From positions 1-64,000 of the forward strand of contig JAPLCQ010000092.1 of the NCBI GenBank assembly GCA_026392115.1: DNA of 64,000 nt, written 5' to 3'. The translations under genes were made by a program, and so were the position numbers. This document shows, one piece after another, positions 27,792-36,782 of this stretch. Numbering within the stretch: the stretch's first letter is position 1; the number at the start of each line of letters is the position of its first letter. The DNA is from Armatimonadota bacterium (GTDB lineage: Bacteria; Armatimonadota; Chthonomonadetes; Chthonomonadales; CAJBBX01). The notes under the pieces were generated by a model. It ran no database searches. It saw nothing but the letters and a program-made list of their open reading frames with translations, and was not told the origin of the DNA.

Positions 27792-29177
27792 TTACGCCAG
27801 GATGGAGAGCGGGCTCTCCAGCAGCTCCTTCAGGGTCAGGAGGAACTTGGCCCCCGGCGCGCCGTCGAGCACGCGGTGGTCCAGCGAGAGACTCAGGTTC
27901 ATCATGGAGCGGATCACCACCTGGCCGTTGCGCACGACAGGCTTCTCGGCCGTGCGGCAGACGCCCAGGATGCAGGACTGCGGCGGCACGATGATCGGGT
28001 CGAACGAGTCGACGCCGAACATGCCGATGTTGGTGATGGTGAATGTCCCGCCGGACATGTCCTCCTGCGTCTGCTTGCCGTCGCGGGCACGGGCGACCAG
28101 GGCCTTCAGGTCCAGGCTGATCTCGCCAAGCGACCGGTTCTCGGCGCCGCGGATCACGGGCACCACCAGGCCGGTTGCCGTCGCCACCGCCACGCCGATG
28201 TTGCGGTCGGCGTAGAGCCGGATTTCATCGCCCACCAGCGCGGCGTTGCAGAGCGGATGGTCCTTCAGGGCGCGGGCCACGGCCTTCACCAGCACGTCGG
28301 TGACGGTGACCTTGGTCTCGTGCGTCTTCTGGATGACCGGGACGAGCTTCTCGCGCAGGGCGATGCACTCCGTCATGTCGACTTCCATGTTCAACGTGAT
28401 GTGCGGCGCCGTGAAGCGCGACTTGGTCACCACGTCGGCCGTCATCTTGCGCAGGCCCTTGAAGGGGATCACCTCGGCGATGGCCGGTGAGCCCGCGGGG
28501 GCGGCCGGAGCGGCCGCGGGCGCCGGAGCCGGTGCCGGGCTTGCGGTGCCCTCGGCGAACTTGCGCACGTCGTCGGCGCGGACCTTGCCGTCGGACGAGG
28601 GGATGGAGCCCACGGGCACGCCCAGCGCTTCGGCGATCTTGGCCGCAAGCGGCGTCGCCTTCACCGTGCCGACCGTCTCCATCGCGGCGGCGTAGGCCTT
28701 TACATCCTCTTCGATGACGCGCCCGCCGGGGCCGCTGCCCTTGCCGGCCAGCGCGGACGCGGCGATGCCCAGTTCGTCGGCCAGGCGGCGCGCGCGCGGC
28801 GAGATCGCGACCGGTGCGGTCGCGGCGGCCGCGGGAGCGGATTCGGCGGCGGCTTGCGCCGCGTCGGGAGCGCCGGCCGCGGGGGCCTCGGCTGCGGGTG
28901 CGGCCGGTGCGTCGCCGGCGGGCACATCGGCCGACTCGCCCTCTGCGCCGATGACGGCGATGGGCGCGTGAACATTGACCACCGCGTCCGCCCCCTCGAT
29001 GATCCGAAGGACGGTGCCGTCGGCGGGCGCCTCGACCTCGAAGTTGGCCTTGTCGGACATCACCTCGAGGAGCGGTTCGCCGGCCTTCACGGCGTCTCCT
29101 TCCTTCTTGAACCACTGAAGGATGGTGCCTTCCTCCATCGTGTTGCCCAGCATCGGCATGTTGAAGACTATGGCCAT
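27792..29177 (-). CDS. Dihydrolipoamide acyltransferase E2 of a 2-oxoacid dehydrogenase complex
   Basis: 461 aa. The N-terminal lipoyl domain carries the lipoylated Lys43 in VMSDKANFEVEAP. An Ala/Pro-rich linker leads to two peripheral-subunit-binding domains (SPRARRLADELGI and TPLAAKIAEALGV, each ending in a DV-K/R pattern). The catalytic domain ends in SLSLDHRVLDGAPGAKFL with active-site His434. It transfers the acyl group from lipoyl to CoA; which complex (pyruvate or branched-chain) cannot be told, because no E1 or E3 gene is nearby. AGGAGG precedes the ATG. It is last in the metG-MFS-unknown-nadD-E2 run, 24 nt after nadD. Confidence 0.93.
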   Translation of the reverse strand: MAIVFNMPMLGNTMEEGTILQWFKKEGDAVKAGEPLLEVMSDKANFEVEAPADGTVLRIIEGADAVVNVHAPIAVIGAEGESADVPAGDAPAAPAAEAPAAGAPDAAQAAAESAPAAAATAPVAISPRARRLADELGIAASALAGKGSGPGGRVIEEDVKAYAAAMETVGTVKATPLAAKIAEALGVPVGSIPSSDGKVRADDVRKFAEGTASPAPAPAPAAAPAAPAGSPAIAEVIPFKGLRKMTADVVTKSRFTAPHITLNMEVDMTECIALREKLVPVIQKTHETKVTVTDVLVKAVARALKDHPLCNAALVGDEIRLYADRNIGVAVATATGLVVPVIRGAENRSLGEISLDLKALVARARDGKQTQEDMSGGTFTITNIGMFGVDSFDPIIVPPQSCILGVCRTAEKPVVRNGQVVIRSMMNLSLSLDHRVLDGAPGAKFLLTLKELLESPLSILA

Positions 29178-29201
29178 GGAACGCCTCCTAGCGTGTGAGT
29201 G

Positions 29202-29870
29202 TCACAGTTCGGGGTCTTGCGTGGCGACTTGCTGATAGTTCGACGGCGGGCCGCCGGCCTCCTCCCCGCGATAGAGCCCATGCGTGCGGATGTACCGAAG
29301 CACGGCCGCGGGCGCCAGTCCGTCGGCGCTCTCGCCTGCCGCGATCCTGCCGCGCACCTCGGTGGCCGACAAGTCGCTGTGCGTCGTCTCCAGCATCGCG
29401 ATTCGTTCAATCCAGCCGGCGGGCAGCCGCCGGGCCAGCCACTCCCGCGTGAAGCCCGGGCGCGCGGCGGCGACGACGCTGCTCAGCGCGAGCACGCGCT
29501 CCGGGGCGCGCCACGTGGGCAGTTCGGCCACCGCGTCGACCCCCGTGATGAAGAAGAGGCGGCAACCGGGGCGCTGGTCCGTCAGGCTCTGAAGGGTATC
29601 GGCGGTGTAAGAGATGCCCCGGCGCCGAATCTCCGTGTCAGAGACCTCCATGGCCTCGAAGGGCTCGGCCGCCAGCCGCGCCATGGCCAGGCGGTGTTCC
29701 GGAGCGGCCAGGCAGGCCCCGGACCGATGCGCCGGTCGCCCGTTCGGCACGAGCAGCAGCCGGTCCAGCGCCAGCTCCCTCAGGGCCTCCGCGGCCACGT
29801 GCAGGTGCCCGTTGTGGATCGGGTCGAACGTTCCGCCGTAGACGCCGAGCCGTTGGTGATCCGGAGACAT
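29202..29870 (-). CDS. nadD: Nicotinate-nucleotide adenylyltransferase
   Basis: 222 aa, the normal NadD size. The nucleotidyltransferase signature VYGGTFDPIHNGHL (10-23) holds the HxGH-like motif, followed by LLLVPNGRPAHRSG and ITGVDAVAELPTW. The C-terminal SATEVRGRI motif takes the place of the usual ISxTxIR nucleotide-binding motif. It makes deamido-NAD from nicotinate mononucleotide and ATP in the cytoplasm. It lies 15 nt after the membrane protein gene and 24 nt before the E2 gene. The last 20 residues after LYRGEE are a non-conserved tail. Confidence 0.93.
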   Translation of the reverse strand: MSPDHQRLGVYGGTFDPIHNGHLHVAAEALRELALDRLLLVPNGRPAHRSGACLAAPEHRLAMARLAAEPFEAMEVSDTEIRRRGISYTADTLQSLTDQRPGCRLFFITGVDAVAELPTWRAPERVLALSSVVAAARPGFTREWLARRLPAGWIERIAMLETTHSDLSATEVRGRIAAGESADGLAPAAVLRYIRTHGLYRGEEAGGPPSNYQQVATQDPEL

Positions 29871-29885
29871 GGCGGGCCGGCCGCG

Positions 29886-30587
29886 CTAGTCGATGGAGCC
29901 GCTGGGCTGGACGCCGCGGGGCGCGTCCGTGTCGGCTCCTCGGCGGCGCGTGCCGTTGCCGGTCCGCGCGGGGCCGGTGCGCGGCGGATCGGCGTCGGTG
30001 TCGCGGTTGCGCCGGACGGCGGCGGGACGCTCGCGTTCGCCCGACCGCCTGGTCGAGCCGCGCGGGCGCTCGCTCTCGGCGGCGGGTGTCTGATCGGTGG
30101 CGTCGCGGTTGCGACGGGTGCGCGTGTGCGTGCGGCCGGAGGCCGGGGCCGGCCCGTCGTCCGTGGTCGCGCGGTCGGGTTCGCTCTGCTGCGGCTCGGG
30201 GCGGGCGGCGGGCGCGTCGCCATCGGTCCGGCGCGATCGGCGCCTGCGCGTCGCGGGCGCGGGGGTGTCATCGGATGCGTCCCCCGCCGGTGTCACCTGC
30301 ACCTGGATGGGCACGGCCTGTCGCCGCGTCGCCGCCGGCGCCGGCGTGGGCGAGGCGTCCGGCGTCACATCGGCCGCGGGCGCGGGGTTGGGTGTCGGCT
30401 GGACCGGCGCCGGCGCGACGAGCGCCGGTTGCGGCCGGGGCTGCTTGGACCGGAAGAGCCGGACGCCCGGTGCGATGACGGCGGCGCCCACGACGAAGGA
30501 GGCCAGAAGCAGGAGGCTCCAGACTAGGCAGGACTTGAGGCAAGCCCCACGGTGTTCGCCGGGGGTGGGCGAGGTCATGCGCGACAT
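29886..30587 (-). CDS. Single-pass membrane protein with long Pro/Arg-rich disordered tail
   Basis: 233 aa. One transmembrane segment (about 20-42, CLVWSLLLLASFVVGAAVIA) is followed by a Pro/Ala-rich linker (50-85) and a disordered region full of Arg, Thr, Asp and Pro (RRRRSRRTDGD, TRTRRNRDATDQTP). No domain is recognised and there is no convincing ribosome-binding site. The extreme composition makes any homology search unreliable. It sits between the MFS gene (8 nt) and nadD (15 nt). It may be an anchor or nucleic-acid- or wall-binding tail, but that is a guess. Confidence 0.6.
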   Translation of the reverse strand: MSRMTSPTPGEHRGACLKSCLVWSLLLLASFVVGAAVIAPGVRLFRSKQPRPQPALVAPAPVQPTPNPAPAADVTPDASPTPAPAATRRQAVPIQVQVTPAGDASDDTPAPATRRRRSRRTDGDAPAARPEPQQSEPDRATTDDGPAPASGRTHTRTRRNRDATDQTPAAESERPRGSTRRSGERERPAAVRRNRDTDADPPRTGPARTGNGTRRRGADTDAPRGVQPSGSID

Positions 30588-30595
30588 AGTATCGG

Positions 30596-31813
30596 TTAGC
30601 TTACCGGCGCCGACTCCGGCTTGTCAAGCCGCACGGCGAGCATCAGGCACGCGGCCACCACGGCGGTGCAGGCTCCCACCGCGAAGGGCGCCCACCGGTG
30701 CAAGTCGTAGAGGAACCCCGCGCCGATGCTGGCCGGCAGCGCGGCCAGGCCGACGACCATGTGAAAGGCGCCGATCTCCGTGGCGCGTCGGTCCGCATGG
30801 GCCAGATCGGCTGCCATGGCCCGCTGTACGCCCTGGGTGAGCGTGTAGTAGAAGCCGTAGAGCACGAAGAGCAGGCAGACCGCCGCCATGCCGTTGAGCA
30901 GCGCGAAGCCGAGGTAGACCGACGCGAAGACGAGCCATCCCAACGCGATGAGCGGCTTCCGGCCCACGCGGTCGGAGAGGCGCCCGACCGGGTACCCCAG
31001 CGCCGCCTCGACCACGTTGAAGAGGGCGTAGAGGAGGAAGACCTGCTCGGGCCGCACGCCCATGTCGTCCTGGGCGCGCAGGATGAGGAAAGCATCCGAC
31101 GAGTTTCCCAGCCCGAAGAGGGCGCAGATGAGCAGGTACCGCTTATAGGCCGGGCTCAGGCCGGTGATCGTCGGAAGGGCCTTGCGCACCAGGTCGGCGG
31201 GCGTCCGCTTCTCCTTCACCATCACGGCCAGCACCAGCACGCCCAGCAGACCCGGCACGAAGGCCACCCAGTAGAGGGAGCGCCAGTTCTGCGCGTTGGT
31301 GCCGTGCAGGAAGCGGCTCAGCAGCAGGTAACCCAGCAGCGGCCCGCCCACGGCGCCGATGGTGTCCATGCTCCGGTGGAAGCCGAAGGCCTGGCCGCGC
31401 CGGTCGGCGTCGCAGTTCTCGGTGATCAGCGCGTCGCGCGGCGCCGTGCGGAGGCCCTTGCCCAGACGGTCCACGAAGCGCGCCGCCAGCACGTGCCCCC
31501 ACGAGCCGGCCAGGGCGATCAGCGGCTTGCCCAGCGCGCCGAAGCCGTAGCCCGCCACCACGAACGGCTTCCGGGCGCCGATCTTGTCGGAGAGCCACCC
31601 CGAGTAGAGCTTGAGGAGGCTGGCGGTGCTCTCCGCCACACCCTCGATGAGGCCCAGGGCCCACGCGGGCGCGCCCAGCACCCGCGTGAGGAACATGGGA
31701 TTCAGCGGATAGACCATCTCGCTGGAGACGTCGGCCAACAGGCTGACGATCCCCAGCGCCCGCACGACGGGACTCAGCCCGCGTCGCTTCGCACCGTCGC
31801 CACTCTCGGTCAC
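30596..31813 (-). CDS. MFS transporter
   Basis: 405 aa from the GTG at 31813 behind GAGAGGGGCC; the longer track ORF extends into metG in another frame. About 12 hydrophobic segments are visible. The two MFS signature loops are YSGWLSDKIGARKPFVVAGY (after TM2) and GRLSDRVGRKPLIALGW (after TM8), with DRLGKGLRTAPRDALI in the TM4-5 region, a motif seen in a subset of drug or organic-solute MFS proteins. Substrate unknown. It lies 29 nt after metG and 8 nt before the next gene, and is probably co-transcribed. Confidence 0.88.
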   Translation of the reverse strand: MTESGDGAKRRGLSPVVRALGIVSLLADVSSEMVYPLNPMFLTRVLGAPAWALGLIEGVAESTASLLKLYSGWLSDKIGARKPFVVAGYGFGALGKPLIALAGSWGHVLAARFVDRLGKGLRTAPRDALITENCDADRRGQAFGFHRSMDTIGAVGGPLLGYLLLSRFLHGTNAQNWRSLYWVAFVPGLLGVLVLAVMVKEKRTPADLVRKALPTITGLSPAYKRYLLICALFGLGNSSDAFLILRAQDDMGVRPEQVFLLYALFNVVEAALGYPVGRLSDRVGRKPLIALGWLVFASVYLGFALLNGMAAVCLLFVLYGFYYTLTQGVQRAMAADLAHADRRATEIGAFHMVVGLAALPASIGAGFLYDLHRWAPFAVGACTAVVAACLMLAVRLDKPESAPVS

Positions 31814-31842
31814 GGGCTGGCCCCTCTCCGGCGCACTGCGCC

Positions 31843-33840
31843 TCAGCGCACGCGCGCCCCTGCGGGAACTTCGGTCTCCGGCTGCAGCAGGATCGCCTGG
31901 CCCTCGGTGTCGGCGGCCAGGATCATTCCCTGCGACTCGATGCCGCGCATCTTCCTCGGGGCCAGGTTGGCCACGATGACGACCTGCTTGCCGGCGACCT
32001 CCTCCGGCTCGTACATCTCGGCGATGCCGGCCAGGATGGTCCGCTGCTCCGTCCCCAGGTCCACCGTCAGCTTGAGCAGCTTGTCGGCCTTGGGGATGCG
32101 CTCGGCGGCGAGCACGCGGGCCACGCGAAGCTCCACCTTGGCGAAGTCGTCGTACGTGATGGTCGCGGGCCCCTCGGGCGCCGGTGCGGGTGCGGGTGCT
32201 TCGGTCACGGGCTTCTCCTTGGGTTGTGCGGCAGGCTTGACGGCCGCGGGCTGCGCCGCGGCCGCGGGGGCCTCCTGGATGCGCGGGAAGAGCGGCGCGG
32301 GCGCGGGCAACGCGGCGGCGGCGGGCAGCAATCCCCAGCCGCGGGCATCGTCCCACGTGGCGGACGCGCCCTCCATGCCGATCTGGCGGAAGAGCGCGGC
32401 CGACGCGGTGGGCATCACCGGCGCGACGAGGCAGGCGACCACGCGCACGGCCTCGAGGCAGGTGTAGAGGACCGTCGCCAGCTCCCCGCGCTCGCCGCGC
32501 TTGGCCAGCGCCCAGGGCGTCTTCTCCTCGATATAGCGGTTCATGCGCGCCACCAGCCGCCACGCGGCCTCCAGCGCGCCGTTGAACCGGTACTCATCCA
32601 GCGCGGCGGCATAGTCGGCGGCCGCCTGCGCGGCGAACGCGCGGACCTCCTCGTCGACCCCTGCCGGCGTGGGTGCGGCGCCTTCGAAGTAGCGCGAGGC
32701 CATGGTCACCGTGCGGTTGCAGAGGTTCCCGATATCGTTGGCCAGGTCCGTGTTGTAGCGCTTCAGGAAGCCCTCGTGGCTGTACTCGCTGTCGCCGTGG
32801 AAGACCATCTCGCGGATGAGCAGGTAGCGCACGGCGTCCACCGCCACGGACTTCTCCGCGCCGGTCAGCCCCGCCAGTTCGTCGGCCAGCGCCAGCGGGT
32901 GCGGCAGGCCGCCGGTGCGCTTGCCCTCCTTCTGCCCCGTGGCGCCCACCCACCAGCCGTGGGCGTAGACCTGCTTCGGCAGCGGCAGACCCAGCGCCAT
33001 CAGCATGGCGGGCCACATGGTGGCGTGGAAGCGGACGAAGATCTCCTTGGCCATCAGGTGCGCGTCGGCGGGCCAGAGCTGTTCGTAGCGCTCCATGTCG
33101 GTGGGCCAGCCGGTGGCGGCAAGATAGTTGATCAGGGCGTCGAACCAGACGTAGACCACCTTGTCCGGCTCGTCGGGCACGGGGATGCCCCAGCCGTTGT
33201 TGCCGCGCGTCACGCTGGCGTCGCGGAGCCCCTGCTTGATGAAGGCGATCACCTCGTTCTTGCGGAACTCGGGCTGCAGCCAGCCGGGGTTCGCCTCGAT
33301 CTGCTCCAGTAGCCTGTCGCCGTAGGCCGAGAGGCGGAAGAACCAGTTCTCCTCCTGCACGCGGCGCAGCGGCTTGCGGCACTCGGCGTTGGGGCAGAGG
33401 CCGTCCGGCTTCACGTCGGTGTCGCGGAAGAAGGTCTCGTCGGAGACGCAGTACCAGCCCTCGTAGGTCCCCTTGTAGATGTCGCCGGAGTCGCGCAGGC
33501 GTCGGAAGACCTCCTGCACCACGCTCACATGGCGCGGCTCGGTCGTCCGGATGAAGTCGTCATACGCGAAGTCCATACCGTCCCAGGCGGCGCGGAACTC
33601 GGCTGCCAGGTCGGTGACGAACTGCAGCGGCTCTTTGCCCGCCTCGGCGGCCGCCTCGAAGCACTTGGTAGCCTGCTCATCGGTCCCCGTAAGGAACCAG
33701 ACCTCGTGCCCGCGCATGCGCTGGTACCGGGCCAGCACGTCGCAGCAGAGCGTCGTCAGCGCCGACCCGATGTGGGGGCTGCCGTTGACGTAGTAGATCG
33801 GGGTGGTGATGTACACGGTCTTGGACGGCTTGTCGCTCAT
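31843..33840 (-). CDS. metG: Methionyl-tRNA synthetase with C-terminal tRNA-binding domain
   Basis: 665 aa from the ATG at 33840; the 32 extra N-terminal residues of the track ORF are unlike MetRS. The catalytic domain starts YITTPIYYVNGSPHIGSALT (HIGH-type motif as HIGS, 23-26) and includes FLTGTDEQ, the Cys pair CPNAEC and YVWFDALINYLAATGW. The place where KMSKS normally stands reads QKEGKRTGG (Lys304-Arg308), so the classical motif is missing although the flanks HGWW and LALADEL align. An anticodon-binding helical domain follows, then a Pro/Ala linker and an EMAP-II-like domain (DFAKVELRVARV...ANLAPRKMRGIESQGM). Cytoplasmic; essential unless a second MetRS exists. Confidence 0.93.
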   Translation of the reverse strand: MSDKPSKTVYITTPIYYVNGSPHIGSALTTLCCDVLARYQRMRGHEVWFLTGTDEQATKCFEAAAEAGKEPLQFVTDLAAEFRAAWDGMDFAYDDFIRTTEPRHVSVVQEVFRRLRDSGDIYKGTYEGWYCVSDETFFRDTDVKPDGLCPNAECRKPLRRVQEENWFFRLSAYGDRLLEQIEANPGWLQPEFRKNEVIAFIKQGLRDASVTRGNNGWGIPVPDEPDKVVYVWFDALINYLAATGWPTDMERYEQLWPADAHLMAKEIFVRFHATMWPAMLMALGLPLPKQVYAHGWWVGATGQKEGKRTGGLPHPLALADELAGLTGAEKSVAVDAVRYLLIREMVFHGDSEYSHEGFLKRYNTDLANDIGNLCNRTVTMASRYFEGAAPTPAGVDEEVRAFAAQAAADYAAALDEYRFNGALEAAWRLVARMNRYIEEKTPWALAKRGERGELATVLYTCLEAVRVVACLVAPVMPTASAALFRQIGMEGASATWDDARGWGLLPAAAALPAPAPLFPRIQEAPAAAAQPAAVKPAAQPKEKPVTEAPAPAPAPEGPATITYDDFAKVELRVARVLAAERIPKADKLLKLTVDLGTEQRTILAGIAEMYEPEEVAGKQVVIVANLAPRKMRGIESQGMILAADTEGQAILLQPETEVPAGARVR

Positions 33841-34025
33841 CGTGGAGAACCTCGCGGGAATGGACGCCTGAGCCCGGCGGCACGAGAGCCACAGGCCCGG
33901 GTCAGGCGACGACTGCTGCCCCTCAGGATACTCCATGCGATGCGCTCAACGCTGGGTCGGGGCGCCCGGGCCGGGCCGGCGCCGGTTCGCCCGCCCTCAG
34001 TCCGTCCGCGCGGCGTCGGGCGCCC

Positions 34026-34772
34026 TTACCACCGCCGTTCGTGCATGCCCAGGCTGACGGCGTGGGCCATGCCGATGAGCGGCAGATGCTGGAGCGTGGC
34101 GCTGACCTCTGCGCCCATCTCTTCCGGGCTCAACTCCTCCTGGCGCTCCAGGATGGCCAGTTGGAAGGCCTCGTAGTAGGGCTCCATCGCATCCATGCAC
34201 TCAACGACCTCGCCGGTGAGGTCGTCGGGGAGCGCCAGGTTGATGGACCCGCTGAGCAGGTCCTCCATGCTGAACTCGATCTCGATCTCGCCGTCGTCCG
34301 AGCGGGCCCAGAGCAGCGCGGCTTCGATCGACTTCCCCCACAGGTACTCGCAGGCCAGGCGTACCAGCCGGTCCAGGTCGCCGGAGTGGTGGGTGGCCAC
34401 GGTGCGGCGGATGTCTGCCTGCGTCGCCTCGAAGGGCTCGACCGCGCCCTGCAGGCACGGCAGGTCGTCATCGCTCTGCGAGAGACCGTTGCGGTGCGCT
34501 TCCCGGAGCATGGCCGACACCGAGTAGCCCAGCCGCGCCGTTGCGGGACTGAGGGGCGGCGGCGCCTTCTCCATCCGCAGGTCGGTGAGGCCCTCGATGC
34601 CCAGGTCGGCCACCTGCCGCATGATGGCCTGGGCTTCGTCGGCGTCCACGCAGACGGCCGCCGCCGCGTTGGGCGACATGTCGATGCCCTCCGACAGACC
34701 GGCGAAGTACAGCTTCACCTTCCGGTCCGAGCCCGGCTCCGCCAGCATCCACGTCACGACGTACGGACCCAC
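34026..34772 (-). CDS. Conserved-looking protein of unknown function
   Basis: 248 aa from the GTG at 34772, which has AGGAGG 5-6 nt upstream. No signal peptide or membrane segment. The sequence is acidic (EIEIEFSMEDLLSG, SPEEMGAE) with mixed helices and strands, and no motif I recognise. A short insert ADIRRTVATHHSGDLDRL might be a metal or ligand site, but this is speculation. It precedes metG by 185 nt on the same strand. The GC-rich codon use is like its neighbours, so it looks like a real resident gene. Confidence 0.65.
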   Translation of the reverse strand: MGPYVVTWMLAEPGSDRKVKLYFAGLSEGIDMSPNAAAAVCVDADEAQAIMRQVADLGIEGLTDLRMEKAPPPLSPATARLGYSVSAMLREAHRNGLSQSDDDLPCLQGAVEPFEATQADIRRTVATHHSGDLDRLVRLACEYLWGKSIEAALLWARSDDGEIEIEFSMEDLLSGSINLALPDDLTGEVVECMDAMEPYYEAFQLAILERQEELSPEEMGAEVSATLQHLPLIGMAHAVSLGMHERRW

Positions 34773-35015
34773 GGCATCCTCCTGCCGGACCGCCTCCGCG
34801 GTCCGCGCCCGATCCCGGCGCCTGTGCCCGGCTCATCGTAGGCGGGCGCGAGGGAACACACAGGATACCCGCCCGCGCGGGGCGGCCCCGGCGAGCGGAG
34901 GATGCCGCGCCGTCGGCGTCGAACCTGAGGCCGGGCTTGGCGGGTCGGAGATCCGGCTGCCGGGCATCGGTCGCGCCCGGCGCACGTTCGCCAGCGGGCC
35001 GGAGGAGGATTGACC

Positions 35016-36071
35016 ATGGTCTTGCAGCTCTGCGCCGCCCTGGCGGGCATCGTCGCCCAGGCATCGCCGCAGCCGGCACAGGCAGACTGGACGCAACGGC
35101 AGTTCACCATCCCCGTGGCGGTGGTGAGCTACTTCCCCACGGCGGGCGACCGTATCGACATATCGGTGACCGGAGACTGGGGCGCACCCTACGAGGAGAC
35201 CCGGGACAAGTGCCGCCGCATGACCCGGGAGACGATCCAGGCGCTGCAGGAGGGCTCCCGCTTCCGAGGCTACAAGAGCCCGTCGGCGAAGCCGGCCCTG
35301 CTCTATAGGGTCGAAGCCGAGTTCGAGTTCCGCGAGCCGCTGCCCACATGCCCGCTCAAGCCCGGCGAAGGCGCCCCCATGACCGACTACAACGCCATCA
35401 TGAAGCGCATCGGCATCCGCGGCCTGCTGGCCAGGGGCGTCAAGGAGGTCTGGGTCTGGGGCTACCACGGCGGCAAGGTGGGCCTCTGGGAGAGCAACAT
35501 GGCCTCTCCCACCGGCGACGTCAGCAACTCCAATCGCGACGGCGCCGACCTGCCCGTCCTCGACCGCACCTACACCGTCTACCATTACAACTATCAGCGC
35601 GGAACCGGCGAGGCTGTGGAGGACCACACCCACCAGATCGAGGCGCTCCTCAACTCCGTCGACGGCCGCGACGGCGCGCCGCGCGACAAGTGGCCCGACC
35701 TCCTCTTTTGGGGCAAGTTCGTGGGCAGCGACATCAGCCACAAGATCGTGACCCAACCCGCCCGCTGCGGCTGGACCCACTACGCCCCCAACTCCCAGGG
35801 CGATTACGACTGGGCCAACAAGCGCCAGGTGGAGACCGATATTGAGGACTGGCGGCCGGACGCCCCCGGCAAGACCCAGCTTATGAACAGCGACCGCTGG
35901 GGCGGCGACGGCCTGAAGTGGAAGGTCTACTGGATGCAGGCCATCCCCGGCCTCGGCTCCGGCCTCACCTATCGCGGCGCGCCCCTCGCCAACTGGTGGG
36001 CCTTCGTGGCCGACTGGGACCGCTGCATGCGCACCAAGACCAAGCTGGCCGCCGCGGCCGGCGGGAAGTGA
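35016..36071 (+). CDS. Secreted protein of unknown function with conserved Trp/His motifs
   Basis: 351 aa from the ATG at 35016, 7 nt after a perfect GGAGGAGG; the track begins at a TTG 6 nt earlier. The signal peptide is MVLQLCAALAGIVAQASPQPAQA. Distinct conserved-looking stretches are KEVWVWGYHGGKVGLWESNM, YNYQRGTGEAVEDHTHQIEA, FWGKFVGSD and CGWTHYAPNSQGDYDWAN. These recall a family of secreted bacterial and fungal proteins with Trp-Gly-rich blocks, but I cannot name a function. The dense Trp, His and Asp residues suggest a folded, possibly metal- or glycan-binding enzyme. It leads an apparent operon with the VOC gene 10 nt downstream. Confidence 0.7.
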   Translation: MVLQLCAALAGIVAQASPQPAQADWTQRQFTIPVAVVSYFPTAGDRIDISVTGDWGAPYEETRDKCRRMTRETIQALQEGSRFRGYKSPSAKPALLYRVEAEFEFREPLPTCPLKPGEGAPMTDYNAIMKRIGIRGLLARGVKEVWVWGYHGGKVGLWESNMASPTGDVSNSNRDGADLPVLDRTYTVYHYNYQRGTGEAVEDHTHQIEALLNSVDGRDGAPRDKWPDLLFWGKFVGSDISHKIVTQPARCGWTHYAPNSQGDYDWANKRQVETDIEDWRPDAPGKTQLMNSDRWGGDGLKWKVYWMQAIPGLGSGLTYRGAPLANWWAFVADWDRCMRTKTKLAAAAGGK

Positions 36072-36081
36072 GAGAAACACC

Positions 36082-36612
36082 ATGACGCGCCGATCCGCCA
36101 CCGCCCTGGCCGCCGCCGCCGGGATCATCGCAGCCGTCGCCCTCGCCGCTCCGGCCAAACCGGGCCGCCAGACGCCGGCGCCGCCGCAGAACGTCAAGCC
36201 CGTGGCCAGGCGCCTCCATGGCCCGGGCCTCCACCACATCGCCATCAAGGTCGCCGACTTCGACAAGTCGCTCCGCTTCTACCAGGAGGGCGTGGGCATG
36301 AAGAAGGTCTTCGGCTGGGGGACGGGCGACGGCCGCGGCGCCATGCTCGACATGGGCGACGGCAACTACTTCGAGGTCTTCGCCGGCGGCAAGCCCCGCA
36401 CCGCTCCGATCGACTCGCCCATCCTGCACATCGCCCTGCGCTCCGGCGACCCCTATGGCGCCTACAAGAGGGCCATGGACGCCGGCGCCGCGTCCCAGAT
36501 GAAGCCCACCGACATGACCATCCCCGGCGACCATGCGCTCAAAATCCGCATCTCATTCGTGGTCGGGCCCGACGGCGAGGTGGTCGAGTTCTTCAAGAAC
36601 GACGAGTTCTGA
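36082..36612 (+). CDS. Exported VOC (glyoxalase/bleomycin-resistance) family protein
   Basis: 176 aa with a hydrophobic N-terminal leader (RRSATALAAAAGIIAAVALAA). The VOC fold begins GLHHIAIKVADFDKSLRFYQ (His, metal site) and shows paired beta-alpha-beta units with NYFEVFAGG and the closing strand VGPDGEVVEFF (Glu). These residues match a metal-binding VOC site. The reaction is unknown; glyoxalase, dioxygenase and isomerase members exist. An exported VOC protein is less common than a cytoplasmic one. It follows the unknown secreted protein gene by 10 nt. Confidence 0.82.
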   Translation: MTRRSATALAAAAGIIAAVALAAPAKPGRQTPAPPQNVKPVARRLHGPGLHHIAIKVADFDKSLRFYQEGVGMKKVFGWGTGDGRGAMLDMGDGNYFEVFAGGKPRTAPIDSPILHIALRSGDPYGAYKRAMDAGAASQMKPTDMTIPGDHALKIRISFVVGPDGEVVEFFKNDEF

Positions 36613-36633
36613 CCGGACGCCGTCGGCGCGCCG

Positions 36634-36669
36634 GTCCCATCCGTCCCACTCGTCCCATACGTCCCATCG
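36634..36669. repeat. 9-bp tandem repeat (GTCCCATNN), four copies
   Basis: Four consecutive 9-mers: GTCCCATCC, GTCCCACTC, GTCCCATAC and GTCCCATCG. They lie in the gap between the VOC gene and htpX. The unit is well kept at its first six bases and variable at the end. No protein-coding role is likely here. Confidence 0.85.
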
Positions 36670-36782
36670 CCCGCCGAAGCCCGGACGAAACCCCTGCACG
36701 GCCCTTCGGCGTAGTAACATTGGCGCGCGTCGGGCCGGATGTCGGCCGCGGACTTGGGTGCGCCCTTGGAGGATGACCGAAT

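Noticed and set aside
33766-33780. HIGS instead of HIGH in MetRS
   Set aside because: As far as I recall, HIGS-type variants occur in other bacterial MetRS, so it is not notable alone; only the missing KMSKS is reported.
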